Numbered from the stretch's first letter, positions 7,206-16,227 are shown. The stretch is 19,339 bases of DNA from DASXTB01 sp036505615 (GCA_036505615.1 DASXTB010000129.1:1-19339), one strand, 5' to 3'. Made by a program: numbers and translations. Notes: generated by a model from the letters alone, not told the origin.

Positions 7206-10200
7206 GTGGCGCGAAAGTTTCTTCCGGTAATGGTCCTGTTTGTCCTGTTGGCTTTGGGCGACGTTTCTGCGAACGACCTAATTTTTCCTCGGATCAATCT
7301 TTCTACTGACGGATTTGTTGGCGCCGCCTTTTCCAATACGGGGCAGCAAGCCGCCACGCTGAATCTCACGCTGTTGGATTCGAGCGGGAAGATTGTTGGC
7401 ACTCAGGCAGTGACTATTGCAACGGGCCAGCAGTTGGCCTTCCTGGTATCCGATCTATTTTCGCCCCCGGCGGGCAATTACTGGCTGCGCGCGCAGTCAG
7501 ATCAGGATTCTGTCACAGGTGTTGTGTTGTTCGGTGACAGTTCCATACTCGACGGCTTTGGCGCTCCCGATGCTGCCACCGAGCAGGTTTTGCCCCTGGT
7601 TCAACAAGACTCGGCTTTCAGCACCCAGTTTTGGATTGTCAACCCGTCCGGCACGACCCTGCCAGGGATCGCGATTCAAGCTGTATCGGCAGGAGGCGGG
7701 GTGCTGCAGACGCAGAAAGTATCGCTCGCTGCCGGCCAGCAGCTTTCGCTGGATGCTGGGTCGTTGGACAATGCTGCGGCGGTCTCCTATTTGAGAATCA
7801 TTTCGGACTTGCCGGTAGTGGCCGTCGAAACCGTGCTGAATAAGCAGGACAAGAACCTGGTAGCAATTACCGGGCGTTCAGTTGACACGCGTCTGGCTAC
7901 TTCCTATGTCCCTCAGTTTGTGAGCGGCGCAGGTTCCACATCTGAGCTGGGACTGGTCAACCAGACAGATCAGACCGTGGTAGCGACCATTACGGCGTTT
8001 GCCGCTGATGGCAGTTTATTCTTCGTTCCCCAGGTAACCGCAAACCCCGTCACCCGCGCAATTCCAGCGCGCGGATCTTTGCGCGAGACGATTCAAAGTT
8101 TATTCGGCTTCTCCGCTGCGGAGACGAAACAAGGCTGGCTGCGGATTGAAACAAATATTCCCGCGTTATCCTCGTTTGTGACCTTTGGGACGGCTGGAAC
8201 AAGGGCGGCGGCAGTCAGCCAACTGGCGCCTCTTACCAATGCGGTTTTTTCTCACCAGGCAAATGGCAGCGGCTTCTCCACCACTCTTTCTTTACTCAAC
8301 CAGGCGGCCTTGACGGCCAACGTCACCATCGCTTCGGTTAGAAAGGATGGTTCGCTGGCTCAGGCGATTCAAAAAACCCTGACGCCCGGCCAACGCCTTT
8401 CGGATTCGGTAGCAAAACTGCTTCCTGCCGCCGCCGATGTGATTGGCGGGCTGATCTGGATTCGCAGCGACGTACCGATGTTCATGGCAGAGACTTTTGG
8501 CACCACTCAGGAGATTGCCAGTGTACCTGCCGACCTTGCAGCCGATTCTTTCCGTCCTGACTCCAACCGGCCCGACGTGAGCCTAAAGCCGGCACTGATC
8601 CCAGTAGAGTTGGGAAGCAGCGCCCAGTTTTCCGCGAAGGTTGCCAATGCGGCCCAGGCCGTAAGCTGGAGCGTCAATGGCATCCCCGGGGGAAATGCCC
8701 AGTTAGGCACCATCTCTTCTACAGGAGTCTACAGGGCGCCCTCACAACTTCCCTCTCCCCAGGTCATCACTGTGGAGGCGCGGAGCCAAGCGGACCCGGA
8801 TCGCAGTGCGGGATCGACTGTGGAGCTACTCAAGCGCCAGTCTCTGGGAGGTGTGTATACCCTTCCCCGCGCTGTGGCCTATATCGATTCGCTAAAGAAA
8901 CTCTACGTGGCGGAACTTGCGCTGCTCTCGGTAAAACAGGCCGGAGCTGCAGGAAGCAATGCAGTCATATCAGAGGTAAGAAACGCCAACGGCGACCGCA
9001 CGCCACTTCTCTCACTTCCCAATGAGTTGATTGAAAAAATGCTTCCCTTCAACGACAAGGGAGGGAATTCCTATCTGTTGATGGCGGGGCATGAAACGGG
9101 ACAGATTTATCGGCTGCGGATCGACAACCGCAGCCTGGTGGTTGTCGCTGGCGGCTTCAATAAGCCCAGCTCGATGGCGCTCGACCCGATTTCCGGCGAT
9201 CTTTTGATTGCACAGGAAGGAGGAGGCGACATTCGAGTTCTGAGCCATTCTTCCTTTGACCCGTCTCCCGCGGGGAAGAGGTCCTTGACGGATGACTGGC
9301 CCGCGCTGCGGGCAGCAGCGGGCGGGCTTTTCCAGGTAAACCAGCCGGCGGGAGTCATCATCGACCAATGCAGCGGTTTGATCTACGCCACCGATAAAGC
9401 AGGGGGACGTCTTCTGGAATACAACAGGATCACGGGAGTGGTACGCGACGTTTTGGCCGGAGTGCCCCTGGTAAATCCCAACGAGATGCTGGGCCTGTAC
9501 CGAAACGGATTGTACTGCAACCACAGCTTCACCATTTTGCTGGGAGAAGAGGGGAACGCGGATAACCCTGCGCGGATTCTGCAGATCGACCCGCATCAAG
9601 GGATTCTAAATACCTGGCTGGTGACTGGAAATGGAGTGGCCGACCTGCTCTTCCTACCCCGGGGAAATCCTTATATAGCCGGCGGGAGTCCTGCAGTGCT
9701 TGGCGGCGAGAATTTGCCCAATCAGGCCAAGCTGATCTATCTCCTGCTGCTGGAAGTCTACAAAGATTCGATTGTTGTGGAGAAGAAGGATCAGCCGCCC
9801 CTTGGATTCAGCGCCTCGGGCCAGATAATCTTCCATACATTTGGAACACCAATTCCCGGCGTGCTGCTCGAGTTGAGCAGCGGCCAAACGACCACCAGCG
9901 ACATCAGCGGATTGTATCAGTTCACGGGACTCAAGCCGGGAAGCTACAAGATCACTCCCAAGTCATCACAGTTTGCATTCGATCCGGCGTCTCTGGATTT
10001 TACTATCACCGGTTTTAATCTTTCCGCCCTCGACTTTCGAGCCGATGTGAAGACGTTTTCAATTTCGGGGCAGGTCCTCGACAAGGATGGAAAGCCAATC
10101 CCTGGTGTGACGGTGACGGCAGGATCGTACTTCGCCGTTACCGACGCCAACGGAAACTACACGATTTCCGGCCTCTTGCCCGGAACCTATCAGGTTAAAG

Positions 10201-10484
10201 CGGCAAAGAGTGGTTTTGCGTTCGCACCGCTTACACAGAGCGTTACGGTCACCGACGCGAACGTAAGCGGCATAAACTTCTTGGGCCAGATCGCCAACTT
10301 TGTCGTTTCCGGCTTTATTAACGATGCTAGTGGAAATCCTGTCCCCAATGTCACAGTGGATCTTTGCCCGGGGACTCTTCCTTGCTCTATGCCGCTATTC
10401 ACTGGAAAAACCGACGCCATGGGAGTTTATCGCATAACGGGAGTGCCGAACGGAACCTATAACGTCCGGCCGCACATTCCATGA
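7206..10484 (+). CDS. Large secreted multidomain protein (beta repeats, Ig-like, beta-propeller, carboxypeptidase-regulatory-like repeats)
   Basis: The function is unknown; the architecture is that of an exported surface or matrix protein. The GTG at 7206 is chosen because AGAGGAG lies 6 bases before it; a TTG at 7200 is too close to that site. Residues 1-21 form a signal peptide (LPVMVLFVLLALGDVSA, cleavage likely before NDLIF). Residues 22-449 hold four related beta-sandwich repeats with SNTG/VNPSG-like strands and motifs such as LFGD and RIETNIPALSSF. An Ig-like domain with GTISSTGVYRAP covers about 453-543. A probable beta-propeller (548-835) has repeated strands such as PSSMALDPISGDLLIAQ. 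Three carboxypeptidase-regulatory-like repeats follow (about 866-947, 949-1030, 1031-1092), each with an NGNYTISGLLPGTYQV-like hairpin. The last repeat stops early compared with the paralogue at 15724-17922. The stop overlaps the next start (ATGA). No enzyme motif or cell-wall sorting signal was recognised. Confidence 0.85.
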   Translation: MARKFLPVMVLFVLLALGDVSANDLIFPRINLSTDGFVGAAFSNTGQQAATLNLTLLDSSGKIVGTQAVTIATGQQLAFLVSDLFSPPAGNYWLRAQSDQDSVTGVVLFGDSSILDGFGAPDAATEQVLPLVQQDSAFSTQFWIVNPSGTTLPGIAIQAVSAGGGVLQTQKVSLAAGQQLSLDAGSLDNAAAVSYLRIISDLPVVAVETVLNKQDKNLVAITGRSVDTRLATSYVPQFVSGAGSTSELGLVNQTDQTVVATITAFAADGSLFFVPQVTANPVTRAIPARGSLRETIQSLFGFSAAETKQGWLRIETNIPALSSFVTFGTAGTRAAAVSQLAPLTNAVFSHQANGSGFSTTLSLLNQAALTANVTIASVRKDGSLAQAIQKTLTPGQRLSDSVAKLLPAAADVIGGLIWIRSDVPMFMAETFGTTQEIASVPADLAADSFRPDSNRPDVSLKPALIPVELGSSAQFSAKVANAAQAVSWSVNGIPGGNAQLGTISSTGVYRAPSQLPSPQVITVEARSQADPDRSAGSTVELLKRQSLGGVYTLPRAVAYIDSLKKLYVAELALLSVKQAGAAGSNAVISEVRNANGDRTPLLSLPNELIEKMLPFNDKGGNSYLLMAGHETGQIYRLRIDNRSLVVVAGGFNKPSSMALDPISGDLLIAQEGGGDIRVLSHSSFDPSPAGKRSLTDDWPALRAAAGGLFQVNQPAGVIIDQCSGLIYATDKAGGRLLEYNRITGVVRDVLAGVPLVNPNEMLGLYRNGLYCNHSFTILLGEEGNADNPARILQIDPHQGILNTWLVTGNGVADLLFLPRGNPYIAGGSPAVLGGENLPNQAKLIYLLLLEVYKDSIVVEKKDQPPLGFSASGQIIFHTFGTPIPGVLLELSSGQTTTSDISGLYQFTGLKPGSYKITPKSSQFAFDPASLDFTITGFNLSALDFRADVKTFSISGQVLDKDGKPIPGVTVTAGSYFAVTDANGNYTISGLLPGTYQVKAAKSGFAFAPLTQSVTVTDANVSGINFLGQIANFVVSGFINDASGNPVPNVTVDLCPGTLPCSMPLFTGKTDAMGVYRITGVPNGTYNVRPHIP

Positions 10485-13270
10485 GCAGGGATTCGACGAT
10501 GAGATTTGGAAAAGCGGCCGCAGCAATGAATACCGCACGGAGAGGCGAAGAAGTGTTTAGCACTCGACACCGAACCAGGTGTGAGAAGCGCCGCCGGATA
10601 CGGTCATTCGCCCTGATCCTGGTGCTCGGCTTCCTGGTCCTGGGCAGCGAACAACTTTTTGCACAAGCCACACAGGTTAAGTTCACGGTTCAACCCAGCA
10701 GTGGAACTGCGGGTGTGGTAATGTCGCCTTTTTCGGTAACCGCAGAAGACGTATCCGGGATGCCAGTATCTAGTTTTACCGGGCCGATCACTATAGCCAT
10801 CAATAGCGGACCGAGCGGCGCAACTCTTTCAGGCACGACCACCGTAAGCGCGGTGAGTGGCGTCGCAACCTTTTCCGATATCAGTCTCGACAAAGCTAGC
10901 CCCCCCACCTACACCTTGCAAGCCACGTCTGGCGTTTTGACCCCGGACACCAGCGCCGCATTCAGCATTTTCCCGGGGTCGGGCAGCAAGCTTGGGTTTA
11001 CTGTACAGCCTACTAATACCACGGCGGGGAGCTTCATTACGCCTGCGGTTCAGGTAACCATACAAGACAGCTTCGGAAACACTGCGAGCTCCAGCAGCGC
11101 CAGCATCACCGTCGCGATTGGGAGCAATCCAGGCGGAGGAACGCTTTCCGGCACGCTAACCGTTTTTGCCATGCCGACAGCGACTTTCTCCGATCTGAGC
11201 ATTGACAAGTCAGGCATAGGTTACACTTTGACGGCGTCGGCAAGCGGTCTGACGGGAGCGACCAGCGCGTCGTTTAACATCACCGCCGGTAGTGCTTCCA
11301 AACTTGGTTTTATTGTTCAGCCGAGCAACACCAATGGAGGCGCAACCATTTCCCCCGCAGTGCAGGTGGCGGTGCAGGATACATTTGGGAATACAGTAAC
11401 TACGGCGACAAACAGTGTCACTCTGGCCATCGGGACCAATCCCAGCGGCGGCACACTTTCGGGCACCACTAGCGTGACCGCTTCCGCTGGAATTGCCTCT
11501 TTTTCCACGCTGAGTATTGACAAAGCGGGAACGGGCTACACCCTGACGGCGGCAGCCTCCGGATTGACGGGCACCACAAGCAGCGCTTTTAACATCTTGG
11601 TCGGTCCTGCTGCCAAGCTTGCTTTCGGCCAGCAGCCGACAACTACGGTCGCGGGAAGCGCCATTTCTCCTTCCCCTACAGTGATAGTGCAGGACTTGGG
11701 CGGGAATACCGTTACCAGTTCTGCCGCGAGTGTAACGATGGCCATTGGGAGCAATCCAGGAGGTGGAACCTTATCGGGAACGACGACAGTTTCTGCCGTC
11801 AGTGGTGTGGCGACATTTTCCACTCTGAGCATCAACAAGACCGGAACCGGATATACGTTAACGGCGTCATCGACGGGATTAACGGGAGCCACCAGTGCTT
11901 CATTCAACATTAATCCTGGCGCAGCGTTTCAATTGGCGGTTACCGCACAGCCAAGTAACACGGCTGCCGGGGCTTCCATTGCCCCGCCGGTGCAGGTCAC
12001 CGTGCAGGATGCTTTTGCTAATACAGTGACCAGTTCCACTGCCAGCATCACAGTGGCCATTGGGAGCAATCCCGGGGGAGGGACATTGTCCGGGACGACG
12101 ACAGTATTTGCCTCTGCTGGGTTGGCCACGTTTTCTACTTTAAGCATCAACAAGTCAGGCACCGGTTACACATTGGTCGCATCGTCGAGTGGTTTGACCG
12201 GCGCTACCAGCGCTGCGTTCAATATTGCGGCAGCAGCGGCTTCTCAATTAATTTTCAGCGTGCAGCCGACCACCACCACGGCAGGATCGTCCATATCGCC
12301 TGCGGTTCAGGTTCTGGTCGAGGACGCCTTTGGCAATACAGTCACCACTGCCAGCAACAGTGTCACCGTGGCTGTTGGAAGTAACCCCGGGGGCGGTACG
12401 CTGTCGGGGACGAACCCGGTTAGCGCTTCAGGCGGTGTGGCGACCTTCTCCAATTTAAGCATCGACAAACGTGGCACGGGGTACACGCTGGTTGCCTCCG
12501 CCGCGGGACTGACAAGCGCCACCAGCGCGGCATTCAACATTCTGGCAGCGGACCTGACGTTGCTCAAAGCTCATAGCGGCAACTTTACGGGAGGAAGCAG
12601 CGGAACCTACACGCTGACAGTGAGCAACATCGGAACGGCAGCAAGCAGTGGCGCCATTGCTGTAACCGATGTCCTGCCGGCCAGTTTTGCCTTTGTAGCC
12701 GGTACGGGAAGCGGCTGGAGCTGCTCAGCGGCCGGCCCGATCATTACCTGTACCAATCCCGGTCCAATAGCCACGGCGGGCAGCTCCAGCTTCTCGTTGA
12801 CCGTCCTGGTAGCCACAACGGCAGGGGGAGTGATATCCAATACGGCTACGGTTTCGAATCCCAGCGACAACGACCTTACCAATAACTCAGCCACCGATGC
12901 AGTGACAGTGGACAAACTGGTGCAGGCGGCTACCTATGCTTTCAGTCCTGTGTCCAAAGTGATTACGGTGAGCAGTGCAGATGTGGGAGGAGTGACTTTT
13001 GTCGGGACGCTGGTGTCACTGATTTCCGGCACAATCACAACGCCTGCGGGCGCGCCCATCGCTGGGGTCAGCGTCAATATTTGCGCAGGCGCCTCGCCCT
13101 GCGGCACGCCGGCATTCACCGCCACAACCAACGCTGCAGGGCTCTTCCTGGTCCCCGGCGTACCTAACGGTAGCTACAATGTAAGCGCCTCTGTTCCCAC
13201 CACCCCGGCTTCCCGCAACATTACAGTCTCGAGCGCCGATGTCGCCGGAGTAAACCTCACATCACCGTGA
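10481..13270 (+). CDS. Secreted Ser/Thr-rich protein with six Ig-like repeats and a DUF11 domain
   Basis: This 929-residue protein is probably exported and structural or adhesive; its ligand is unknown. The ATG at 10481 overlaps the previous stop by ATGA, suggesting translational coupling. In-frame ATGs at 10499 and 10526 are alternatives. A long basic N-region precedes a hydrophobic core (SFALILVLGFLVLG), with likely cleavage after AQA at residue 63. Six tandem Ig-like repeats of about 105 residues follow (about 64-689). Each has a QP...AG...SP...V.VQD.FGNTV opening, a GSNPGGGTLSGTT turn and an SIDKxGTGYTL close. Residues about 690-808 match the DUF11 type (LTLLKAHSGNFT... VSNIGTAAS... SNPSDNDLTNNSA). 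The C-terminal module (845-929) resembles the last repeat of the upstream protein. The Ser, Thr, Gly and Ala content is extreme. I see no LPXTG-type anchor. Confidence 0.85.
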   Translation: MSRDSTMRFGKAAAAMNTARRGEEVFSTRHRTRCEKRRRIRSFALILVLGFLVLGSEQLFAQATQVKFTVQPSSGTAGVVMSPFSVTAEDVSGMPVSSFTGPITIAINSGPSGATLSGTTTVSAVSGVATFSDISLDKASPPTYTLQATSGVLTPDTSAAFSIFPGSGSKLGFTVQPTNTTAGSFITPAVQVTIQDSFGNTASSSSASITVAIGSNPGGGTLSGTLTVFAMPTATFSDLSIDKSGIGYTLTASASGLTGATSASFNITAGSASKLGFIVQPSNTNGGATISPAVQVAVQDTFGNTVTTATNSVTLAIGTNPSGGTLSGTTSVTASAGIASFSTLSIDKAGTGYTLTAAASGLTGTTSSAFNILVGPAAKLAFGQQPTTTVAGSAISPSPTVIVQDLGGNTVTSSAASVTMAIGSNPGGGTLSGTTTVSAVSGVATFSTLSINKTGTGYTLTASSTGLTGATSASFNINPGAAFQLAVTAQPSNTAAGASIAPPVQVTVQDAFANTVTSSTASITVAIGSNPGGGTLSGTTTVFASAGLATFSTLSINKSGTGYTLVASSSGLTGATSAAFNIAAAAASQLIFSVQPTTTTAGSSISPAVQVLVEDAFGNTVTTASNSVTVAVGSNPGGGTLSGTNPVSASGGVATFSNLSIDKRGTGYTLVASAAGLTSATSAAFNILAADLTLLKAHSGNFTGGSSGTYTLTVSNIGTAASSGAIAVTDVLPASFAFVAGTGSGWSCSAAGPIITCTNPGPIATAGSSSFSLTVLVATTAGGVISNTATVSNPSDNDLTNNSATDAVTVDKLVQAATYAFSPVSKVITVSSADVGGVTFVGTLVSLISGTITTPAGAPIAGVSVNICAGASPCGTPAFTATTNAAGLFLVPGVPNGSYNVSASVPTTPASRNITVSSADVAGVNLTSP
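10667..12548 (+). repeat. Six tandem ~315-bp Ig-domain repeats
   Basis: Units begin near 10667, 10985, 11297, 11612, 11927 and 12242, a period of 312-318 bp. Protein similarity is high throughout, but many codons differ, so the units are old duplications rather than a recent expansion. Short identical DNA tracts such as ATTGGGAGCAATCC recur in several units and could allow recombination between them. Confidence 0.85.
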
Positions 13271-13272
13271 TT

Positions 13273-13385
13273 TTGGCCGCAAATGGACGTGAATGAACGC
13301 GAACGTGTTTGCGGAGAGCTGGTTTCTTAACACTGCTTTCCAATTTGAAAAACATTGGCGTTCATTCGCGTTCATTTGCGGCTAA
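13273..13385. repeat. Inverted repeat between convergent genes
   Basis: Arms at 13273-13303 and 13355-13385 are reverse complements over 31 bases with 4 mismatches; both contain GCCGCAAATG and GAATGAACGC words. The loop is about 51 bases. It fills the gap between the convergent Ig-repeat and glycosyltransferase genes and may fold in either transcript, but it lacks a T run typical of intrinsic termination. Confidence 0.75.
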
Positions 13386-13404
13386 ATTCCTGCGGCTCGG
13401 AAAG

Positions 13405-15294
13405 CTATCTCTTCAGTGACGGATCCAAAGTAATCGCTCTTTGATATTCCTGAGCACTCTGCTGGGCCTGTCCCATTCCATTTAATGCGATCGCCAGATT
13501 CATGTGAAGGCCGCCACTGTTAGGGAAAATAGCCAGCCCCTCGCGACAGACTCGCGCCGCCTGCGGAAAGTCCCCGCTCTTTAAATAAACCGATGCCAGG
13601 TTCAGGTACACCGGCAGATAATTCCGGTCCAAGGATAGAATGGTGGTATAGGTCTTGATCGCATCCGTTGTTTTGCCGGCCTCATTCTGAGCCCGACCCA
13701 TGTTGTTCATCGCATCCAGGTAATCCGGTTTCAAGCGAATTGCTTCCCGATAGGAAGCGATCGCCTCATCGTATTGCTTGAGGTCAAGGTAAGCGTTAGC
13801 CAGATTGTAACGCTCCGTGTATCCGTCCGGTCGCTGCCGAACTACCTCTTCCAGCAGAGGGAGGGCCTCGGCTGTTTCGTGCCGCTTTCGATACTCGGCA
13901 GCCGCGATTTGGGTGGCCGGCAGGGAAGTCGGCGCCACCTTCAACGTGGCGAGCGCCAACGTCAGGTTGTCTTTCCAATCGCTGTTTCTGACGTAAGTGC
14001 GAGTGCCGAAAAGAATCAGGATCGGCAAGAGAGGAATGAGCGCCAGCCACTTGCGGCGCAAAATGGGTTCCGCCAAAACATAGATCGCAGCTGCCAGCAG
14101 GCAGAATCCCATGGAAGGAAGATAAAGAATACGCTCCGCCTTTCCTACTCCGATGGTAAAAAGCAGATTGCTCATCGGAAGAACAGTGACAAAGAACCAC
14201 GCCATCGAAAAGACCAGCAGTGGGAATTTACGCCAAAGGGAGACCGCGTAAACCACGGCTACCACCCAAACTGACATTGACAGAAGGACCTGGGGCTCTG
14301 TCATGGAATGCGCAATTGGAACTTCGGGCTTCCAATAATCGGCGCTCAATACGCGCGGAAAGATGAGCAGAGCGAGGTATTCCATTAGGACCCGGCTGGC
14401 GGTAAGCACTCTCTCGTAGTTGCTAATCGCCGCAAAGCCGATCCAAATATGGCGGGCGGCGGTGACAATGGAGGCCCGTATTGACAAATAGACAAGCAGC
14501 GCGACAGCAAGCGCCCAGTACCGTCCTACAATCGGTGGAATTGCGGGTCGCGACGTCTTAGAGATGAGGCCCGTTTCTTTTCTTAGTTTCAAATCGTAAA
14601 CCAGAAGCACTGCCGGAAGTGTAATAGCGCTCTCTTTAGACAGCAATCCCAAGAAGTAGAGCAGCCCTACAGCGGCATTCAGAGCCCAGGAAGGATTTAC
14701 TTGCGCGCCGGCGGATGATGCGCGCGGAGTCGTCCTGAATGCAGCAACTGAAAATGCCAGCAGGAAAAACAAGGACGCAAGAAGCTCGGCTCGCCCGACA
14801 ACACTGGTCACCGCCTCTGTGTGGATCGGATGAACGGCGAAGATCGATCCGGCGGCGAAGGCGGCCCAGAGCGATCCGGTCAACCGAAACGCAACGCCAA
14901 AAAACAAGAGCGTATTAATGGTGTGAAGCGCCACATTTATAAAGTGGTATCCGAAAGGCTTCAGGTCCCAGAACGCATAGTCGAGGGCGTAACTGAGAAG
15001 CGCCAGCGGACGGTACACTCCCAGCCCTTCTGGTATCTCTTTGACGCCCCAGTAATCGGTGGTCAGAATCTTTCCCACGTTGGCCAAATCACGGATGAGA
15101 GGATTGTCGACGATGATAGGGAAATCGTCGTAGACGAAGTTGTCGGTAAGGGCGTTGAGGTAAGGAATCACCGCAAGCAGAGCGAGTGCCACGAGAAAGG
15201 GAGCGCGGCGGCGCGCATCGAACGGCTTATCGAGATGACGCGGCTTTAGAATAGAGGACTTGGAGAGAGGGATTGGTCGCTTAATCTTTTTCAC
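13405..15294 (-). CDS. TMTC-like (DUF1736) membrane glycosyltransferase with C-terminal TPRs
   Basis: The product (629 residues) has the plan of TMTC/DUF1736 proteins, GT-C fold membrane enzymes that in animals transfer mannose from a lipid carrier to Ser/Thr of cadherin domains. A first transmembrane helix (about 32-48) is followed by a non-cytoplasmic loop with an acidic pair, VYDDF (D56, D57), as expected of the GT-C active site. Family motifs include GVYRPLALLSYALDY (92-106), FAVHPIHTEAVTSVVGRAELLAS (152-174), FLGLLSKESAITLP (214-227) and ERILYLPSMGFCLL (387-400). About ten hydrophobic helices end near residue 430. Residues 460-629 contain about five TPR units (for example YDEAIASYREAIRLKPD). 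The start is GTG, and no strong ribosome binding site was seen. The substrate is unknown; the neighbouring Ser/Thr-rich Ig-like proteins are candidate targets by context only. Confidence 0.85.
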   Translation of the reverse strand: MKKIKRPIPLSKSSILKPRHLDKPFDARRRAPFLVALALLAVIPYLNALTDNFVYDDFPIIVDNPLIRDLANVGKILTTDYWGVKEIPEGLGVYRPLALLSYALDYAFWDLKPFGYHFINVALHTINTLLFFGVAFRLTGSLWAAFAAGSIFAVHPIHTEAVTSVVGRAELLASLFFLLAFSVAAFRTTPRASSAGAQVNPSWALNAAVGLLYFLGLLSKESAITLPAVLLVYDLKLRKETGLISKTSRPAIPPIVGRYWALAVALLVYLSIRASIVTAARHIWIGFAAISNYERVLTASRVLMEYLALLIFPRVLSADYWKPEVPIAHSMTEPQVLLSMSVWVVAVVYAVSLWRKFPLLVFSMAWFFVTVLPMSNLLFTIGVGKAERILYLPSMGFCLLAAAIYVLAEPILRRKWLALIPLLPILILFGTRTYVRNSDWKDNLTLALATLKVAPTSLPATQIAAAEYRKRHETAEALPLLEEVVRQRPDGYTERYNLANAYLDLKQYDEAIASYREAIRLKPDYLDAMNNMGRAQNEAGKTTDAIKTYTTILSLDRNYLPVYLNLASVYLKSGDFPQAARVCREGLAIFPNSGGLHMNLAIALNGMGQAQQSAQEYQRAITLDPSLKR

Positions 15295-15322
15295 TGGTGT
15301 TCAGAATTATTCACAAATTTTA

Positions 15323-15362
15323 GGCCGCTTCCAGCGGCCTCTGGAGTTTCTACATTTTCTCA
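15323..15362 (+). repeat. Dispersed hairpin-plus-core repeat, copy 2
   Basis: GCCGCTTCCAGCGGC forms a small hairpin followed by CTCTGGAGTTTCTACATTTT. It is closest to the copy at 19061-19100, which carries CCGCTTTCAGCGG before the same core. Confidence 0.65.
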
Positions 15363-15493
15363 CGCTGTGCCAACACACAATCAATCGCAGTCATGTCATC
15401 TCGCGCATCGAACTCTGTCGCCGCCACGCGGCTTCACCTGTCTGGCGATGCCTGACCGAGGGCTCACGGGCGTGTTGCCCAAATTCGTTGCCA

Positions 15494-15576
15494 TCTGTAG
15501 GGGCGGCTCGCGAGCCGCCCGTCTTACAACGAAATCGGCACGCTCCGACGGGCGGTTCACGAACCGCCCCTACAGA
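15494..15576. repeat. Inverted pair of self-palindromic GGGGCGG repeats
   Basis: Units at 15494-15523 and 15547-15576 are reverse complements over 30 bases with 3 mismatches. Each is itself a hairpin (GGGCGGCTCGCGAGCCGCCC and GGGCGGTTCACGAACCGCCC). A third decayed copy lies near 15613-15650. The pairing resembles REP-type or MITE-type elements. Confidence 0.8.
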
Positions 15577-15723
15577 CCGGCGTGGGCGGGAAGGAATCAC
15601 GATTCTAAGATCTCGCAGGGGCAGCCACGCAGGGCCGCCCGTACAGACTTGTTCCAGGTTTGGATTTGGCCCTTTTCTGGCGTGGTGGTAGGCTTGCATG
15701 TCTCCCTTCTTTTGAGGTGATTC

Positions 15724-16227
15724 GTGCGAGGATTCATGTCTCCTCTTCTGCACTGCGCTCTTATTGTTGTTGCGCTCAACCTCTTGGAACTTTCGGCAAA
15801 GGATCTGATCTTTCCCAGAATCAGTATCAGCCCCTCAGGTTTCACAAGCATGGCGCTCTCCAACACCGGGCCTGAGGCGGCTCAGCTGACGCTCACTTTG
15901 TTTAGCTCAAATGGGCAACCGGCAGTTGCGTCCGGACCAAACCCGCGGGTCATCTCGCTTCCCCCCGGGGCGGCAGTCTGCCTTCTTGATCACGGATTTG
16001 TTTTCAGTGAGCGCAGGGAATTACTGGTTGCGAGTGCAATCCGACAAAGACTTTGTGTCCGGATTCGTTCTCTTTGGCGACAACGCAGCCACGGTGATGG
16101 ATGGCTTTGGCGCTCCCGAATCCTCCAAAGACCAGGTTCTCCCGCTGATTCAGGTCGATTCCGGATTCCAAACCACAGCCTGGTTGCTCAATCCATCCTC
16201 GAACAGCAATGCAGTAGTGAGAATTGA
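15724..16227 (+). pseudogene. 5' fragment of the broken paralogue
   Basis: The open frame is 167 codons, but only about the first 82 match the intact paralogue: a signal peptide ending near LLELSA, DLIFPRI and the first half of beta repeat 1, up to ISLPPG. After the C6G4 run the translation is out of frame and meaningless. Confidence 0.75.

Larger units (their letters stand above)
15295..15723. other. Repeat-rich intergenic region between divergent genes
   Basis: About 430 bases without a credible gene; reading frames here are by-products of palindromes. Contents are a dispersed-repeat copy (15323-15362), an inverted pair of palindromes (15494-15576) and a degenerate third copy (about 15613-15650). 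Just before the paralogue's GTG start at 15724 is GAGG at 15714-15717, 6 bases away. No consensus promoter was seen for either flanking gene. Confidence 0.6.

Noticed and set aside
11536..11910. Antisense valine/proline-rich frames inside the Ig-repeat gene
   Set aside because: They recur with the 315-bp period because the sense repeats do; they are reverse readings of Thr/Gly-rich codons.
10667..12548. Tandem repeats as a CRISPR array
   Set aside because: The period is about 315 bp, the frame is open throughout and the repeats encode Ig-like domains. There are no short spacers and no cas genes.
15260..15753. Open frames across the region before the broken paralogue
   Set aside because: They translate inverted palindromes in both directions and have no ribosome binding sites or recognisable domains.
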